From positions 868,001 to 932,000 of the forward strand of contig JAFFJZ010000008.1 of assembly GCA_018340375.1 (NCBI GenBank): 64,000 nt of DNA, given 5' to 3'. A model generated the notes under the pieces. That model worked only from the letters and a program-made list of their open reading frames with translations, ran no database searches and was not told where the DNA came from. Source of the DNA: Gonatopus flavifemur. Its lineage: Eukaryota; Arthropoda; Insecta; Hymenoptera; Dryinidae. Positions 47,638-57,540 of this stretch are shown piece after piece; position 1 is the stretch's first letter; every line of letters begins with the position of its first letter. The translations under genes were made by a program, and so were the position numbers.

Positions 47638-49160
47638 TTGTATCGTTTTTTGGTACTCTTTTTCCTAGTGAAACTATGAATATACATTCGTATAGGTTGG
47701 AGATAACATACTCGGTTTTCATATAACGTTTTGAGAACGTCCCGAAAGCGTACCATAGCATGTGTAAACAACGTACCCAAAACTCGTTTCCCAGCACATT
47801 GGATGAATGTTCTCAAGACGTTTGGAAATCCTTCTTTTGGAAACCAACATTTTCAAATTTTGTACGATTGGATACCATAATTTTCATTGGTCGAGTACTA
47901 TAATTCAGGATGGCGAAATTTCCAACACTGCTTTGACGGCAGTTTTTGCAGTGAAGTCTTTATATAAAATATCTCTTAAAGATTTACTTCCTCGCACAAA
48001 GTACAATATGCGGTTGATTTCATACATTTGGAATGGAATTTGAATTAATCATAAAGTTCAACACCGAAATTGTATTTCAATTCGAACTTTGTGTATTCCA
48101 TTCATATAAAATACAAATATATCCACGAATATACGTTGGATTTGGATGAAAAGGGTAGTTCTCGTTGAAACGGGACCAGTGTTTCGGACGGATTCACCTT
48201 TGAGATTGAATCGGAGGCGTGTCAAACAGTACGGATAGCTTAACGGGACGTGGAAGAAAGTGCAAGGATCTCTTCAAACGGATGAAAGAAAGGACACTCC
48301 CGCGGGATAGGAGGCGTACGCATAGCACCGGAAACATGCAAATCTTGTAGGTCTGTTTGCAAAACTTACTCGGTGGTCCGGTTGACAAGAAAAATCGAAA
48401 AATAATTACTGTTGTGTCACGTCACAACGTCTCAATGTGTTTCCAGTTCCTACTGGACCGACTTCTTTCTTCGCTTCCATTCATTCATATTTTTCCTCAA
48501 CCTAAAATGTTCAACATTTCGGGTATCGAATGCTATATTAAGAGGACTAATGGTAGCACACAGATAAGATGATGCTTTGACACCCCGTGGCTTTCGTTTC
48601 CTCTCCAAATGTGTTCATCCACTTTCAAAGATATAATTGTCAGTAATGTCACAGGGTGGAATGTTTGGGTATAAAAACATAATACAGTTAATTGTATTAT
48701 TTTTGTTATGGTGGTTGAATGAACTCAGTGGTCGTGAATATTTCACTGTATTTTACTTCGATTGACTTGGAAAATTGTTCCATTGATATTTGCATAACAG
48801 AAGTTATCCATTAGTGCAATCCAATATTTTCTTTGTGTAAATCTGAATGTACAGTGGGTGCAAATAGTACCTTCCCTTATGGAATTGGATTCAGAACGTT
48901 TATATATTAAATACATAGAAATTTTCATAAGATAACCACATAGTACTGGTATATTCCAAATGAATTCCTATAAGTAAGTTTCAAAAGAATTCACATCGAA
49001 TTTTTGAGAGTGCTTTGAAGATTCTCTTTCAATACCAGGAGTTCACAAAGAACTCGCTCACAACCGTTATAACGAGGATTCTTGAAGGATTCAATGAGGG
49101 ATCCATAAAGAATTCTCGATCAATATATTGACACTGCTATACTGTGGTATAGCATAGCAG
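47638..49160. other. Non-coding interval
   Basis: No supportable gene. The 48150-48600 stretch is less AT-rich and could be unique regulatory or exonic DNA, but none of its frames shows a recognisable domain or splice pair. At 48855 ACAGTGGGTGCAAATAG resembles a mariner-type end without a partner. Confidence 0.4.
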
Positions 49161-49395
49161 GTGCTATACATATTCATCGAACGTATGTTATCCAATATAC
49201 GACGGTACGTCAATCGAACTTCGATTGAACTAATATCGTAGATTTCGGATGTACTATGTACGTCCTAAGTATATACAAAACAGTCTCATTCGAATATTCT
49301 ATGAACGTTCATCATATATTCTCCGTATCCCATTCGTACATTCTACGAACGTTCCTATTTCGTATATACTTCGAAATTCTGTTGCTGCTTGGGTA
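49161..49395 (-). mobile_element. CCCAAGCAGCA MITE family, copy 5
   Basis: This is a minus-orientation copy ending with TTCTGTTGCTGCTTGGG at 49395, containing the ACAGTCTCATTCGAATATTC and ATTCGTACATTCTACGAACG blocks. Its left end is incomplete near 49161. Confidence 0.75.
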
Positions 49396-49655
49396 GGTGA
49401 TATGCATATTCATCGAACGTACACAGAAAAAAAACTATCTTGTATCAAGAAAATATTGTTTTCGTTATATGTGAAACACGGATTGTCTCAGTTCAATGCA
49501 ACTTGCTTTGAATCAAGAATTTTGTTTTGTCCTGTGTTTGATTCAAAGCAAGTTGCATTGAACTGAGACAATCCGTGTTTCACATATAACGAAAACAATA
49601 TTGTCTTGATACAAGATAGTTTTTTTTCTGTGTATGTAATCGAATATACCCCGTA
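49396..49655 (-). mobile_element. CCCAAGCAGCA MITE family fragment, interrupted
   Basis: TAGGTGATATGCATATTCAT followed by CGAACGTA (49396-49421) and TGTAATCGAATATACC (from about 49635) are the two sides of one family block, as seen intact at 47083-47106. They are separated by the foldback at 49422-49632. Confidence 0.7.
49422..49632. mobile_element. TA-flanked hairpin MITE nested in a MITE
   Basis: Arms of about 100 bases are almost perfect complements, from CACAGAAAAAAAACTATCTT to the matching right end AAGATAGTTTTTTTTCTGTG. The loop is about 10 bases near 49522. TA lies on both sides (49420-49421, 49633-49634). Removing the element and one TA restores the intact family block, so the target is proven by comparison within the window. 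Confidence 0.88.
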
Positions 49656-49663
49656 CAGCACAA

Positions 49664-49715
49664 CCACTGATTCTCCACCCAGGACTTCGGTGGACTGGAG
49701 GTGGAGAATCAGTGG
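49664..49715. repeat. Hairpin, 16-base perfect arms
   Basis: CCACTGATTCTCCACC and GGTGGAGAATCAGTGG are exact complements around a 20-base loop. It is GC-rich relative to its surroundings. It could be a small MITE end or a structured RNA segment; nothing more is visible. Confidence 0.5.
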
Positions 49716-51230
49716 AGAAATGAGAGCCGTGGAAATAAGGGAGAAATAAGGGAGAGTCTCCGTTGAGGCAACGGAGATGCGACGTGGATTTGTCCGCCCC
49801 CATTATTTTCAATAAAATTCATATCTGTCGATTTACATAACCAAATTTCAATGAGTGAATCCACTAACATAAATTTTATTGAAAATACAGGATCTGGGTA
49901 TTTTCATGATTCCTTTATCGTTGAGACGCTGAATCCGAATCAAAAAAATTAAATCGAACCAACAGGCATGTATTTATGGATTCGGAAGAATATTACATAG
50001 CACAGTCAAACTTTCCTGAATAAAGATAGAGAAACTTAAGAAAATATATTAAAAAATCTTTTTTACCACAAGAACTGAGTATCCCAATGTTTTGACGCAT
50101 ACTTTCCATCCCCTCATAAACGAAGGCAGTTTCTGGATCGAATAACTCAATAATGAATACTCGAATAAGGCATGAATCAGAGTAATTTTATTGAAGACCT
50201 CAATTATATCACCATGGTATTGTGGAAATTATAATGGTTACAGATGGAAACAATATTTGAACAATACTTATGAACCAATATTATCATAAACGTAAAACTG
50301 TAGGAAAGGTTAAGACTATTAGAAACATGTTACACTGGGAAGCGTATGCTACTTTTATTGCATGATATTCTAAAGCTGTCTTTTCTACCTGTAATCGTTA
50401 CTTTTAAGACGTTCCCGTTTAATACCATACCGCTTTGTCCTTTCAAAGAACACCACATAATGTCTATTGAGGTACATTATGACCAATCGTCTCAATAAGG
50501 CACCCTTACGTGTCAAACAGGTTGTATGTATGAAGAGGAATGATCAATTGTATACTCTGATTTAATGTTTGATACTATTCTGATTATAGGGTAGGTTGCT
50601 TCATGGAAAATATCAATTTGTTGCAATTTCAAAAAAACAATACACATCGCTCATGTATATTATATTCTGACCTGCGTTAACGATGTATTACTAAAGGAAT
50701 TCTGAAGTCCCAAAATTACTGAGTTCCCGTCCCTCTCCCTGGGTTACCTCGGAAACGAAAGAATAAAATCGAAAGAGTTTAATGCATGCTCCCTCTTTGT
50801 CGCACAACAAAGAAATTTCGATTTCATTTGTATTTCTGAGAAAATGCAGGGGGGGGGGGGTTAGCGATTCTGGGACTTTGGAATGCCTTTAACATGAAAA
50901 AAAAATACATCTCCAGTGGACTGTATCAATAATTGCATGTAACTGAATGCACTTGTTTTAAAATCGTGAATATTGAATGGTTTTGTCCGATATCTTAATA
51001 CAATAATTTAAATTGTGCTCTGTACAACAACTACTCAATCAGTTCGGAAGATAAAAAGGACGTTATCCTTGGGGAAAATTCCCGCCATTTTGTCCGAAAC
51101 ACTTGAGTTTTTCTTAAGAAAATTGGAAGGGAAATCAAGCGTTTTGGTTATAATAGAGTAAATTTCTTTGAGGAATTCCTCGCGTTAGAAATAACATTGG
51201 ATATGAAATTAAGAACAATATTGTTGAACA
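49716..51230. other. Non-coding interval with a 12-base G run
   Basis: No supportable gene. A run of 12 G lies at 50849-50860. The remainder is AT-rich with only short chance frames. Confidence 0.4.
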
Positions 51231-52140
51231 TACATTGTAAAAAACATTCGGAATTTCCCCATACGTATGTAAAACAAATTTCTCATAATCCTATGGAAAA
51301 AAAGAGAATTCTCTTACATCTATGGGAATTTTCACATAAAAATATCTGAAAATTAAGGGGTCGGATGCAATAAGGGGGTGTATGCTCGAAAACACTGAAA
51401 AGAATTGTCCAGGCCAGGGATAAAAAATCGAGCAAATATAATCTTTCCTACGGTCCCTGATATTCTGCCGTTGAATAACGTAAAAAGTGATCAATTTCAG
51501 TTGCGCATTCTTAAATAAATCGCTGTATTTCGCGAACCAATAGTCCAATCGATTTGAAATTATTCAAAAAGTTCATCCACACACTAACGAACAACTTTGG
51601 TGCTGGAAGTTCTTTGTAGCTCAAACTCCCCTCAACAGTTTTTTAATGCAACGCATGAAAAACGTGATTTTTACTCCGAGTTGAAGAATTTATCGATTTG
51701 TTATTAATTCTCACAAACTTTCATGACATTATCGTCTTCGGGGAAGTCTTACGAATCAGAATCCGTAAGATTTATTTTGATACGTCGAAAAATGACTGAG
51801 TTACAACAAGTTTAATGTTGAAAAACATTGATTCCTAAGCAGGAAAAATTTGTAGTTTATATTTTTTCACTCAAAAACTATTGGTCATAGAAAAAAATTG
51901 TACTGAGAAACTCACATTTATTTTTTCCGGAATTCCAAATTCTTATTTTGGCGTGTGACGTCACGGCTTAGACCATTCTTTTCAGTGTTTCTGAGCGTAC
52001 ACCCTCTTATTGCATCCAGCCCCTCAATTATTGTTTTTATGGAAATTTCAATGTTAATTTACAGGATTTTCCGAAATATTTGTGGAAAAGTTCCTATCCA
52101 GGTATGTGAAATTTTCCATGAAAATTGTTCACAGTGTGGT
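51231..52140. mobile_element. ~900-bp foldback-type transposon
   Basis: The ends TACATTGTAAAAAACATTC and GAAAATTGTTCACAGTGTG pair imperfectly. Inner arms match strongly: GGATGCAATAAGGGGGTGTA at about 51365 against TACACCCTCTTATTGCATCC at about 51999, and CACTGAAAAGAATTGTCC against its complement near 51970. The 500-base centre has no coding frame of note. It is a larger relative of the CAC-ended elements, judged by its ends. Confidence 0.6.
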
Positions 52141-52782
52141 AAAGTGGCCCTATGTCCAATAAAGAAAAAAAATCCTGAAAACAGCGTTGTTTCACCATGA
52201 TTTTCTAGAAATGATTATGGCAATAGAATCGAGGTGGGTTGGTTTTTCTTTAACGAGTATTTTGTAATCAACACCTGGTAGTCTCGAAAGTAATCGTTAC
52301 TGAACACCGAAAGTACTGAATACGAGTAATCATCTACAAAATTCAGAATTTACAATGGATGTGTCTTCACCGTTGCATTCTAAATTGTGAATTTCTAAAC
52401 CTCAGCCAATTGCAGGGAGGATTCAAAGTATGAACTTATTAGAACGAGTGCGCAATATTTAATACCTATTTACAGATGCGTAAGTGCAAAAAAAGCATAA
52501 TTACTATGAAAGAAATTTTTTTCAGGCCATCGAGTATGGAGCAACAATGCGGGAATCAGAGAAAGATCCTACAATCCTCTTTTCTTTTAATGTTGACACT
52601 CAATGCTCGGCACTCAAGTCTGAAATGAAATTGATCCGAATGAAATATATTCGAATCGAAATAAAGCCAAAAAATCATTATTGGTTATTAGTCATACTTT
52701 GATGACAATAATAGTCACTGAAAATTTCTTGGCTTCATTTCGATTCGGGTCAACTACCATTCGGGCCAATCTCTTTTCAACC
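52141..52782. other. Non-coding interval
   Basis: No supportable gene; AT-rich with short chance frames. Confidence 0.4.
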
Positions 52783-52901
52783 CGTAGGAAAAGTTTCCCT
52801 GTTCATTTCCATAAACTCCCAGAATTTCCATGTGCTCTTCTCCATCACGAGGACAAAATAGGGACAGAAACAAGGAAATTTTGCCAGGACGAGGAAAGCT
52901 T
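52783..52901 (+). repeat. Dispersed repeat, copy 2 (paired with 7226-7351)
   Basis: It has the same order of blocks as 7226-7351 on the opposite strand. It is directly followed by the foldback at 52902-53162. Confidence 0.5.
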
Positions 52902-53162
52902 CTCTCTAAATCTGAATCAGTGGAATTCGACTGATTCCGCAGTTATAAGTATACCACTAATTTCAATCAGTTGAATTCCACTGCATAATCAGTGAATAGT
53001 CGCTGATTCTACAGTTGGATGTTCTTTTCACTGATTACAATTAGTCGTATTTCACTGTGAAAATCAGTGAATACTCACTGAATCGCAGTGTATATGCACT
53101 GGTTCGCAGTGGTATACTTATCACTGCAATCCAGTGAAATTCCACTGATTCAGATTTAGAGA
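52902..53162. mobile_element. Foldback MITE with CACTGATT/AATCAGTG words
   Basis: The ends CTCTAAATCTGAATCAGTGG and CCACTGATTCAGATTTAGAG pair exactly. The interior repeats CACTGATT, AATCAGTG and CAGTGGAATT on both strands more than ten times. The target duplication is not clear. Confidence 0.7.
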
Positions 53163-54346
53163 GTTCCATCAGGGGAGATGACTATATATACTGTAATATG
53201 ATGAAATCCTGATTATGATTACATGTAATCGTGATTTTCACTGAGTACTTGAATGTAATCGGAACCATTGTAACGATTACATGTAAGTCATTATTTAGCA
53301 CACCTCTACGGTGGAGTAAGTATCAGTGGTAGACTGAGAATTTCTATATCTTCCTCCAATACTTGTACTTGGGGAACAGGGACATCCGAGTTGGGTGTAT
53401 TATGTTTCAACGTCATACTTCACGGTCAAAATGCAACAAGTATTCTCTTCGACAAAATTTTGTTCGAGACTCAATTCTCGGGAACTAGTATTTTTTAATT
53501 TTTTCCAAACTCGAATTCCTTGAACAAGTTCCATTATCCAACCTTGAGCACTTGATAATTGGATAGAATGAAAAAGGACATTTATTTTACTACTCACGAC
53601 TTATTCTAGCATGTGGGCTGAGTTATAAAGTTTTAAACGTGAAGGATTGTGATTAGCTGGAACAATGTAATTTTTTTTCAACTTCAGTGGTAATTTCAAC
53701 CCAATATATTTCCTCATTCTCAGTTCATATTTAATTTCAATGAACAATCCAAACTTCAACGATGACCGAATCAAGAGATACAAAATCCGTTGAGAAAACG
53801 GAATTAGTGATTTTATTACGAATCGAATTCAACACATCAGTTCAGTGTGAGCTCTCCGTTCTCATCAACGGATGAGAAAGCAAGAGGATGTCATGCACAT
53901 GAAATGGAGGAGACGTCTCATTATGTCGTCGTCCCATGATCACGCCAAATTTAGTTCTCGGTCGTAGAGCCGAACCCGTTAAAAGGACAAGAAACATGCT
54001 GTGTCAATCTCCATTGAAAAACGAAACTATACGAAATAGTACTCAATTCACCGTACCGCCTTCTTTCCACCTTTAGCCCTTCCTCATGTATACAAATTCT
54101 TGCTCTTTTGGCCACATAACCCATATTTCAATGGTGCATCCTGCAACCCGTTAGTTACGATTTTCCTCGTGGTCACTCAGATTGTAAGTGTGTGCAAATA
54201 CATGTTTACCTGCATTTGCATCTGCTTCTTTTTTCACAAACAGAAATGAAAAACCCTTTGAGTAACGGTACGCGTGATGTGAATCACTGTAGCGAGATGT
54301 CTCAATTCACGTATCGTCCAAATCTTTTTCCTTCGTGCGGCTGTTG
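53163..54346. other. Non-coding interval
   Basis: No supportable gene. GATTACATGTAATCG-like words recur at 53217-53285. The 54000-54340 stretch is less AT-rich but without a recognisable frame. Confidence 0.4.
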
Positions 54347-54663
54347 CCCAAGCAGCAACAGAAGTTCAAAGTATATACGAAATAGAAACGTTCGTAGAAT
54401 GTACGAATGACATACGAAGAATACATAATGAACGTTCACAGAACACTCGAAAGCGACTGTTTTAAATATACTTAGAACGTACGTAATACATTCGAAATGT
54501 ACGATATTCATTCAATCGACGTTCGATTGACGCACGGCGTATATTCGATTACATACGTTCGATGAATATGCATAGCACCTATGAAACGGTCTCATTGCAA
54601 TGTGCATAGAACATATTTCGAATATTCGAAGGACGTTCATAGTATATTCTAGTGCCACTTAGG
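54347..54663 (+). mobile_element. CCCAAGCAGCA MITE family, copy 6
   Basis: A complete 317-base copy from CCCAAGCAGCAACAGAAGTT to AGTGCCACTTAGG, closest in order and length to copies 1 and 3. Confidence 0.8.
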
Positions 54664-55219
54664 TATGAGAATACTTAAAACAGATTCAGCAGTACCAAAT
54701 GCATGTAAAAAGAATATTCTATGAATCTTCTATGTACGTGTTTGTAATGCTTGAGGATGTACATTGTTAGAAATTTCTGTATGAAGCTTTCAATTTTTGA
54801 TTCATGTGATTGGCAAATTTCTTGAAATTCCAGTTACTAAACTACATTATCATGGATAACATAATATAGTAAAAGAAGGACACCTGCTTCATATATTATT
54901 GTTCAAAAATAATTCCATATTTTTCAGGAATCTCCCACAAAAAATTTTGCCACCGTCAGGACCCAATGAATATTTGATGTTCCAAATGATGATATGTTTT
55001 AGATGTTTGAGATATCATTGAAATATCTTATGTGACGCTTTTAGATACTTAGAAGGTATCTTAAGATCTGTTTAGATAGTTCTCGAATATCTGCAAGTGT
55101 CGTATAAGACGTTTTAAATATATCTGGAATATATTCCAAGAACTTTCCTTCAAGTAAACATTCATACTAGTATATCGGATTTAGGGAAAGTATCAAATGG
55201 ACACCAAATTAGTGTTTCT
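54664..55219. other. Non-coding interval
   Basis: No supportable gene. GATATC/AGATA words recur at 54990-55090. Confidence 0.4.
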
Positions 55220-55244
55220 CCTGGGGAAGAAGGATTTAGATCTA

Positions 55245-55897
55245 CACCGAGAGAAAAAGCATGCTTTAAATGGAAGGGAGCACTGCACACTTTTAACGCA
55301 TTTGTTATAACGTGCGCTGAACGCATGAGCCCACCCTGCTAAAAATTTCCCATAGAAAACGATAAAATTTTTCCTATCGGTTTCAATGTGGTTTCTGAAA
55401 CTGGAATTCCCGATGCTGTATCGTGGATTTACGATAAAATTTTATCGTTTCTTATCGTATTCTATAGGATTTAAGAGGTATGTATCTGGTTTTATCGTGA
55501 AATTCTTATGGAAGATGTACCACTCATTTGAAAGGAAACAGGTTATATTTTTCCAAATAATTAATACTTTTTCTATGGGAATTTCACGATAAAACCAGAT
55601 ACATATATCCTCAATCGTATAGAATACGATAACAATCGATAAAATTCTATCGTAAGTCCACGATACAGCATCGGGAATTCCAGTTTCAGAAACTACATTG
55701 AAACCGATAGGAAAAATTTTATCGTTTTCTATGGGAAATTTTTAGCAGGGCATGCTTTTACCACATGAGCCCATGCTTTTTGAGTATGAGCTCCATGCCT
55801 TCTAAGCATGCTGCCATGCGTTGAAAGCACGTTATAACAACAGCGTTAGGAGCGTGAAGGGCTCCCTTGCATTTAGAACATGCTTTTTCTCTCGGTG
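55245..55897. mobile_element. TA-flanked foldback with CATGCTTT ends
   Basis: The ends CACCGAGAGAAAAAGCATG and CATGCTTTTTCTCTCGGTG are exact complements, with TA on both sides (55243-55244 and 55898-55899). Subterminal AGGGAGC/GCTCCC and CGTTATAAC blocks also pair. The interior is occupied by a second foldback at 55334-55750. Confidence 0.8.
55334..55750. mobile_element. Nested foldback with CCCTGCTAAAAATT ends
   Basis: CCCTGCTAAAAATTTCCCAT and its complement ATGGGAAATTTTTAGCAGGG bound arms of about 170 bases. Pairs inside include GATGCTGTATCGTGGA and TCCACGATACAGCATC, and ACGATAAAACCAGATACAT. No target duplication is clear. The 68-codon frame within it is not a gene. Confidence 0.75.
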
Positions 55898-56150
55898 TAC
55901 GTAGATCTCATTAGATCCTACTGGATCTAGTTAGATCTGCGTAAATCTGAGACAATAAGAATTTCACGTTAATTAATCGCAATTTGCGTGCATCAATTGC
56001 TCATTCCTTCCGCTTTTAGATCGTTTCTAAGAATGAAATATTCTTAGAAAAATCGATGAAATTTCCATAGATCCGAGTCAACTTGGGTTTTTCCATTTTT
56101 TGGATCTACGTAGATCTCATCCATTAGATCTACATTAATTTTTCCCGGGC

Positions 56151-56856
56151 TGATACTCAAATTGATCTGGATGAATTTTTCCAACGGAAGAAAAATTTAC
56201 CGGTCACAGGGTTAGTGATGCCGAACCATGATGGGGATCATTTTCTTCATGAAGCATATATCTAGTTTCTGTTAATTTCTAGAAAATTTCAATCGAAACT
56301 TGATACATTTTTTATTAAAAAACAATCAGTTCTTTTCAGAATAGCTATCACACATGGAATTTGATATACATGGTGGCAGATGACAAAATCAAATTCCAAA
56401 ATAAGTATTCCTTTGCTTAAGACAATTGAGATCTGGAAGGGTTAAAATGTTCAGGGAATATGTTATGCTGTATAAAAGCTTCTGAGTTATACTTGAATCA
56501 AGGAGCGATCAAACTTGAACTTTCGTCCTCATTAGGGTATCTGCTATTTAAATGCATCGGCAAAATTCATCTGAATCTGTTGTATGAATATGAGGAGGTA
56601 GGAGGAGGATTTGATGATTGTAAAATTCCTGTCACGGCTCTTACGAGACATTATATACAACATTTGTGCATGAATCATATTTTATCTTCATTCTCACTAT
56701 GCGTAGAGATATACTCGGTTATATTTTTCTAATTTTTTAACTTCTAACGTTCATTAGTAATCGAATTCCCGAATTCTCATTATCAATGGCTTCACGTAGT
56801 GAATTAATACGTGGCGTACGTGATTATTCGCAGCAATGTGATCGCTCGGGGGTCGA
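56151..56856. other. Non-coding interval, ends in a (TA)n run
   Basis: No supportable gene; the 90-codon frame at 56460-56732 has no motif. A TA microsatellite is at 56859-56878. Confidence 0.4.
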
Positions 56857-56876
56857 CCAATATATATATATATATA

Positions 56877-57175
56877 TACTGGGTGATTCAAAATTGCCGT
56901 GCACTTCTCTGAGAGCAGATTCTCGATGAAATTCTGAAAAGATTTTGGTCCGGAATATTCAGATCTGATCCTTAGATTCGGAGATATGAGCGTTTTTTAA
57001 TTTTTTGAAAAATCCAAATACTTCGGAAGTACCATATTCCTGACTTTTGAATTCAACACCATTGTCTCAGTCAGATCACGGGGTATCCTTGGAAAAAAAT
57101 TAATTTAATTTAGCTTTCTTCGTTGTGGAGTTACGACGATTCAAAGTTTTTGAATTCTGATTGGCTGGAGTGCCG
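56877..57175. repeat. Dispersed repeat family C, copy 1
   Basis: It starts ACTGGGTGATTCAAAATTGC. It shares an ordered series of blocks with 63075-63350: GAGATATGAGCG/GAGATACGAGCA, then TTCAACACCATTG/TTTAACACCATTG, GGAAAAAAATTAA, and GATTCTGATTGGCTGG/GATTCTAATTGGCTGG. The class is unknown. There is no coding frame, and the start sequences resemble ends of unclassified insect transposons. Confidence 0.6.
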
Positions 57176-57179
57176 GACG

Positions 57180-57540
57180 TGAATTTAGTAATTTTCGCAT
57201 TCATAGATAGATTTATGTGACACATGGGTTCTAGGGGTTTTCGAGAATGCTCAATCCGAATCACACGTCTGAAAACGAATTCAAGATGGCGGATTCGATA
57301 TGGTGGATTCAATATGGCGGACGTCAATTCAGTTGTTTCGGCCTTCATGGACAGATTCTCATGAAATATGGGTTCTCGGGGTTTTTGAAGATGCTCAATC
57401 CGAATCTGATGTCGGAGGAAGAATCGAAGATGGCGGATCCAATATGACGGACGTGCGGTCATTTCCGCATTTGTGGACAGATTCATATGAAACCGGGTAC
57501 CTGCGGGTTTTCGAGGGTGCTGACTTCAAATCTCGGATCA
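57180..57540. repeat. ~125-145 bp tandem repeat, 2.5 copies
   Basis: Units are anchored on GGGTTTTCGAGAATGCTCAA at about 57235, GGGTTTTTGAAGATGCTCAA at about 57380 and GGGTTTTCGAGGGTGCTGAC at about 57507. Each follows a GA.AGATT.ATATGA block and includes GATGGCGGAT words. A 128-codon minus frame (57100-57486) crosses the units and so has internally repeated peptides such as RIRHL; I regard this as repeat-derived and not a proven gene. Confidence 0.6.

Larger units (their letters stand above)
55220..56150. mobile_element. Possible outermost foldback with AGATCTA ends
   Basis: CCTGGGGAAGAAGGATTTAG followed by ATCTA at about 55221 is approximately complementary to TAGATCTACATTAATTTTTC followed by CCGGGC at about 56122. 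TAGATCT words recur at 55900-55945 and 56104-56130. The better-preserved element at 55245-55897 sits between the left end and these words, consistent with insertion into it. The pairing is imperfect. Confidence 0.45.

Noticed and set aside
50849..50860. 12-base G run as a regulatory G-quadruplex
   Set aside because: A single homopolymer in isolation; more likely a mononucleotide microsatellite.
57100..57486. 128-codon minus frame with repeated peptides
   Set aside because: It follows the tandem repeat units exactly, so the frame reflects repeat structure.
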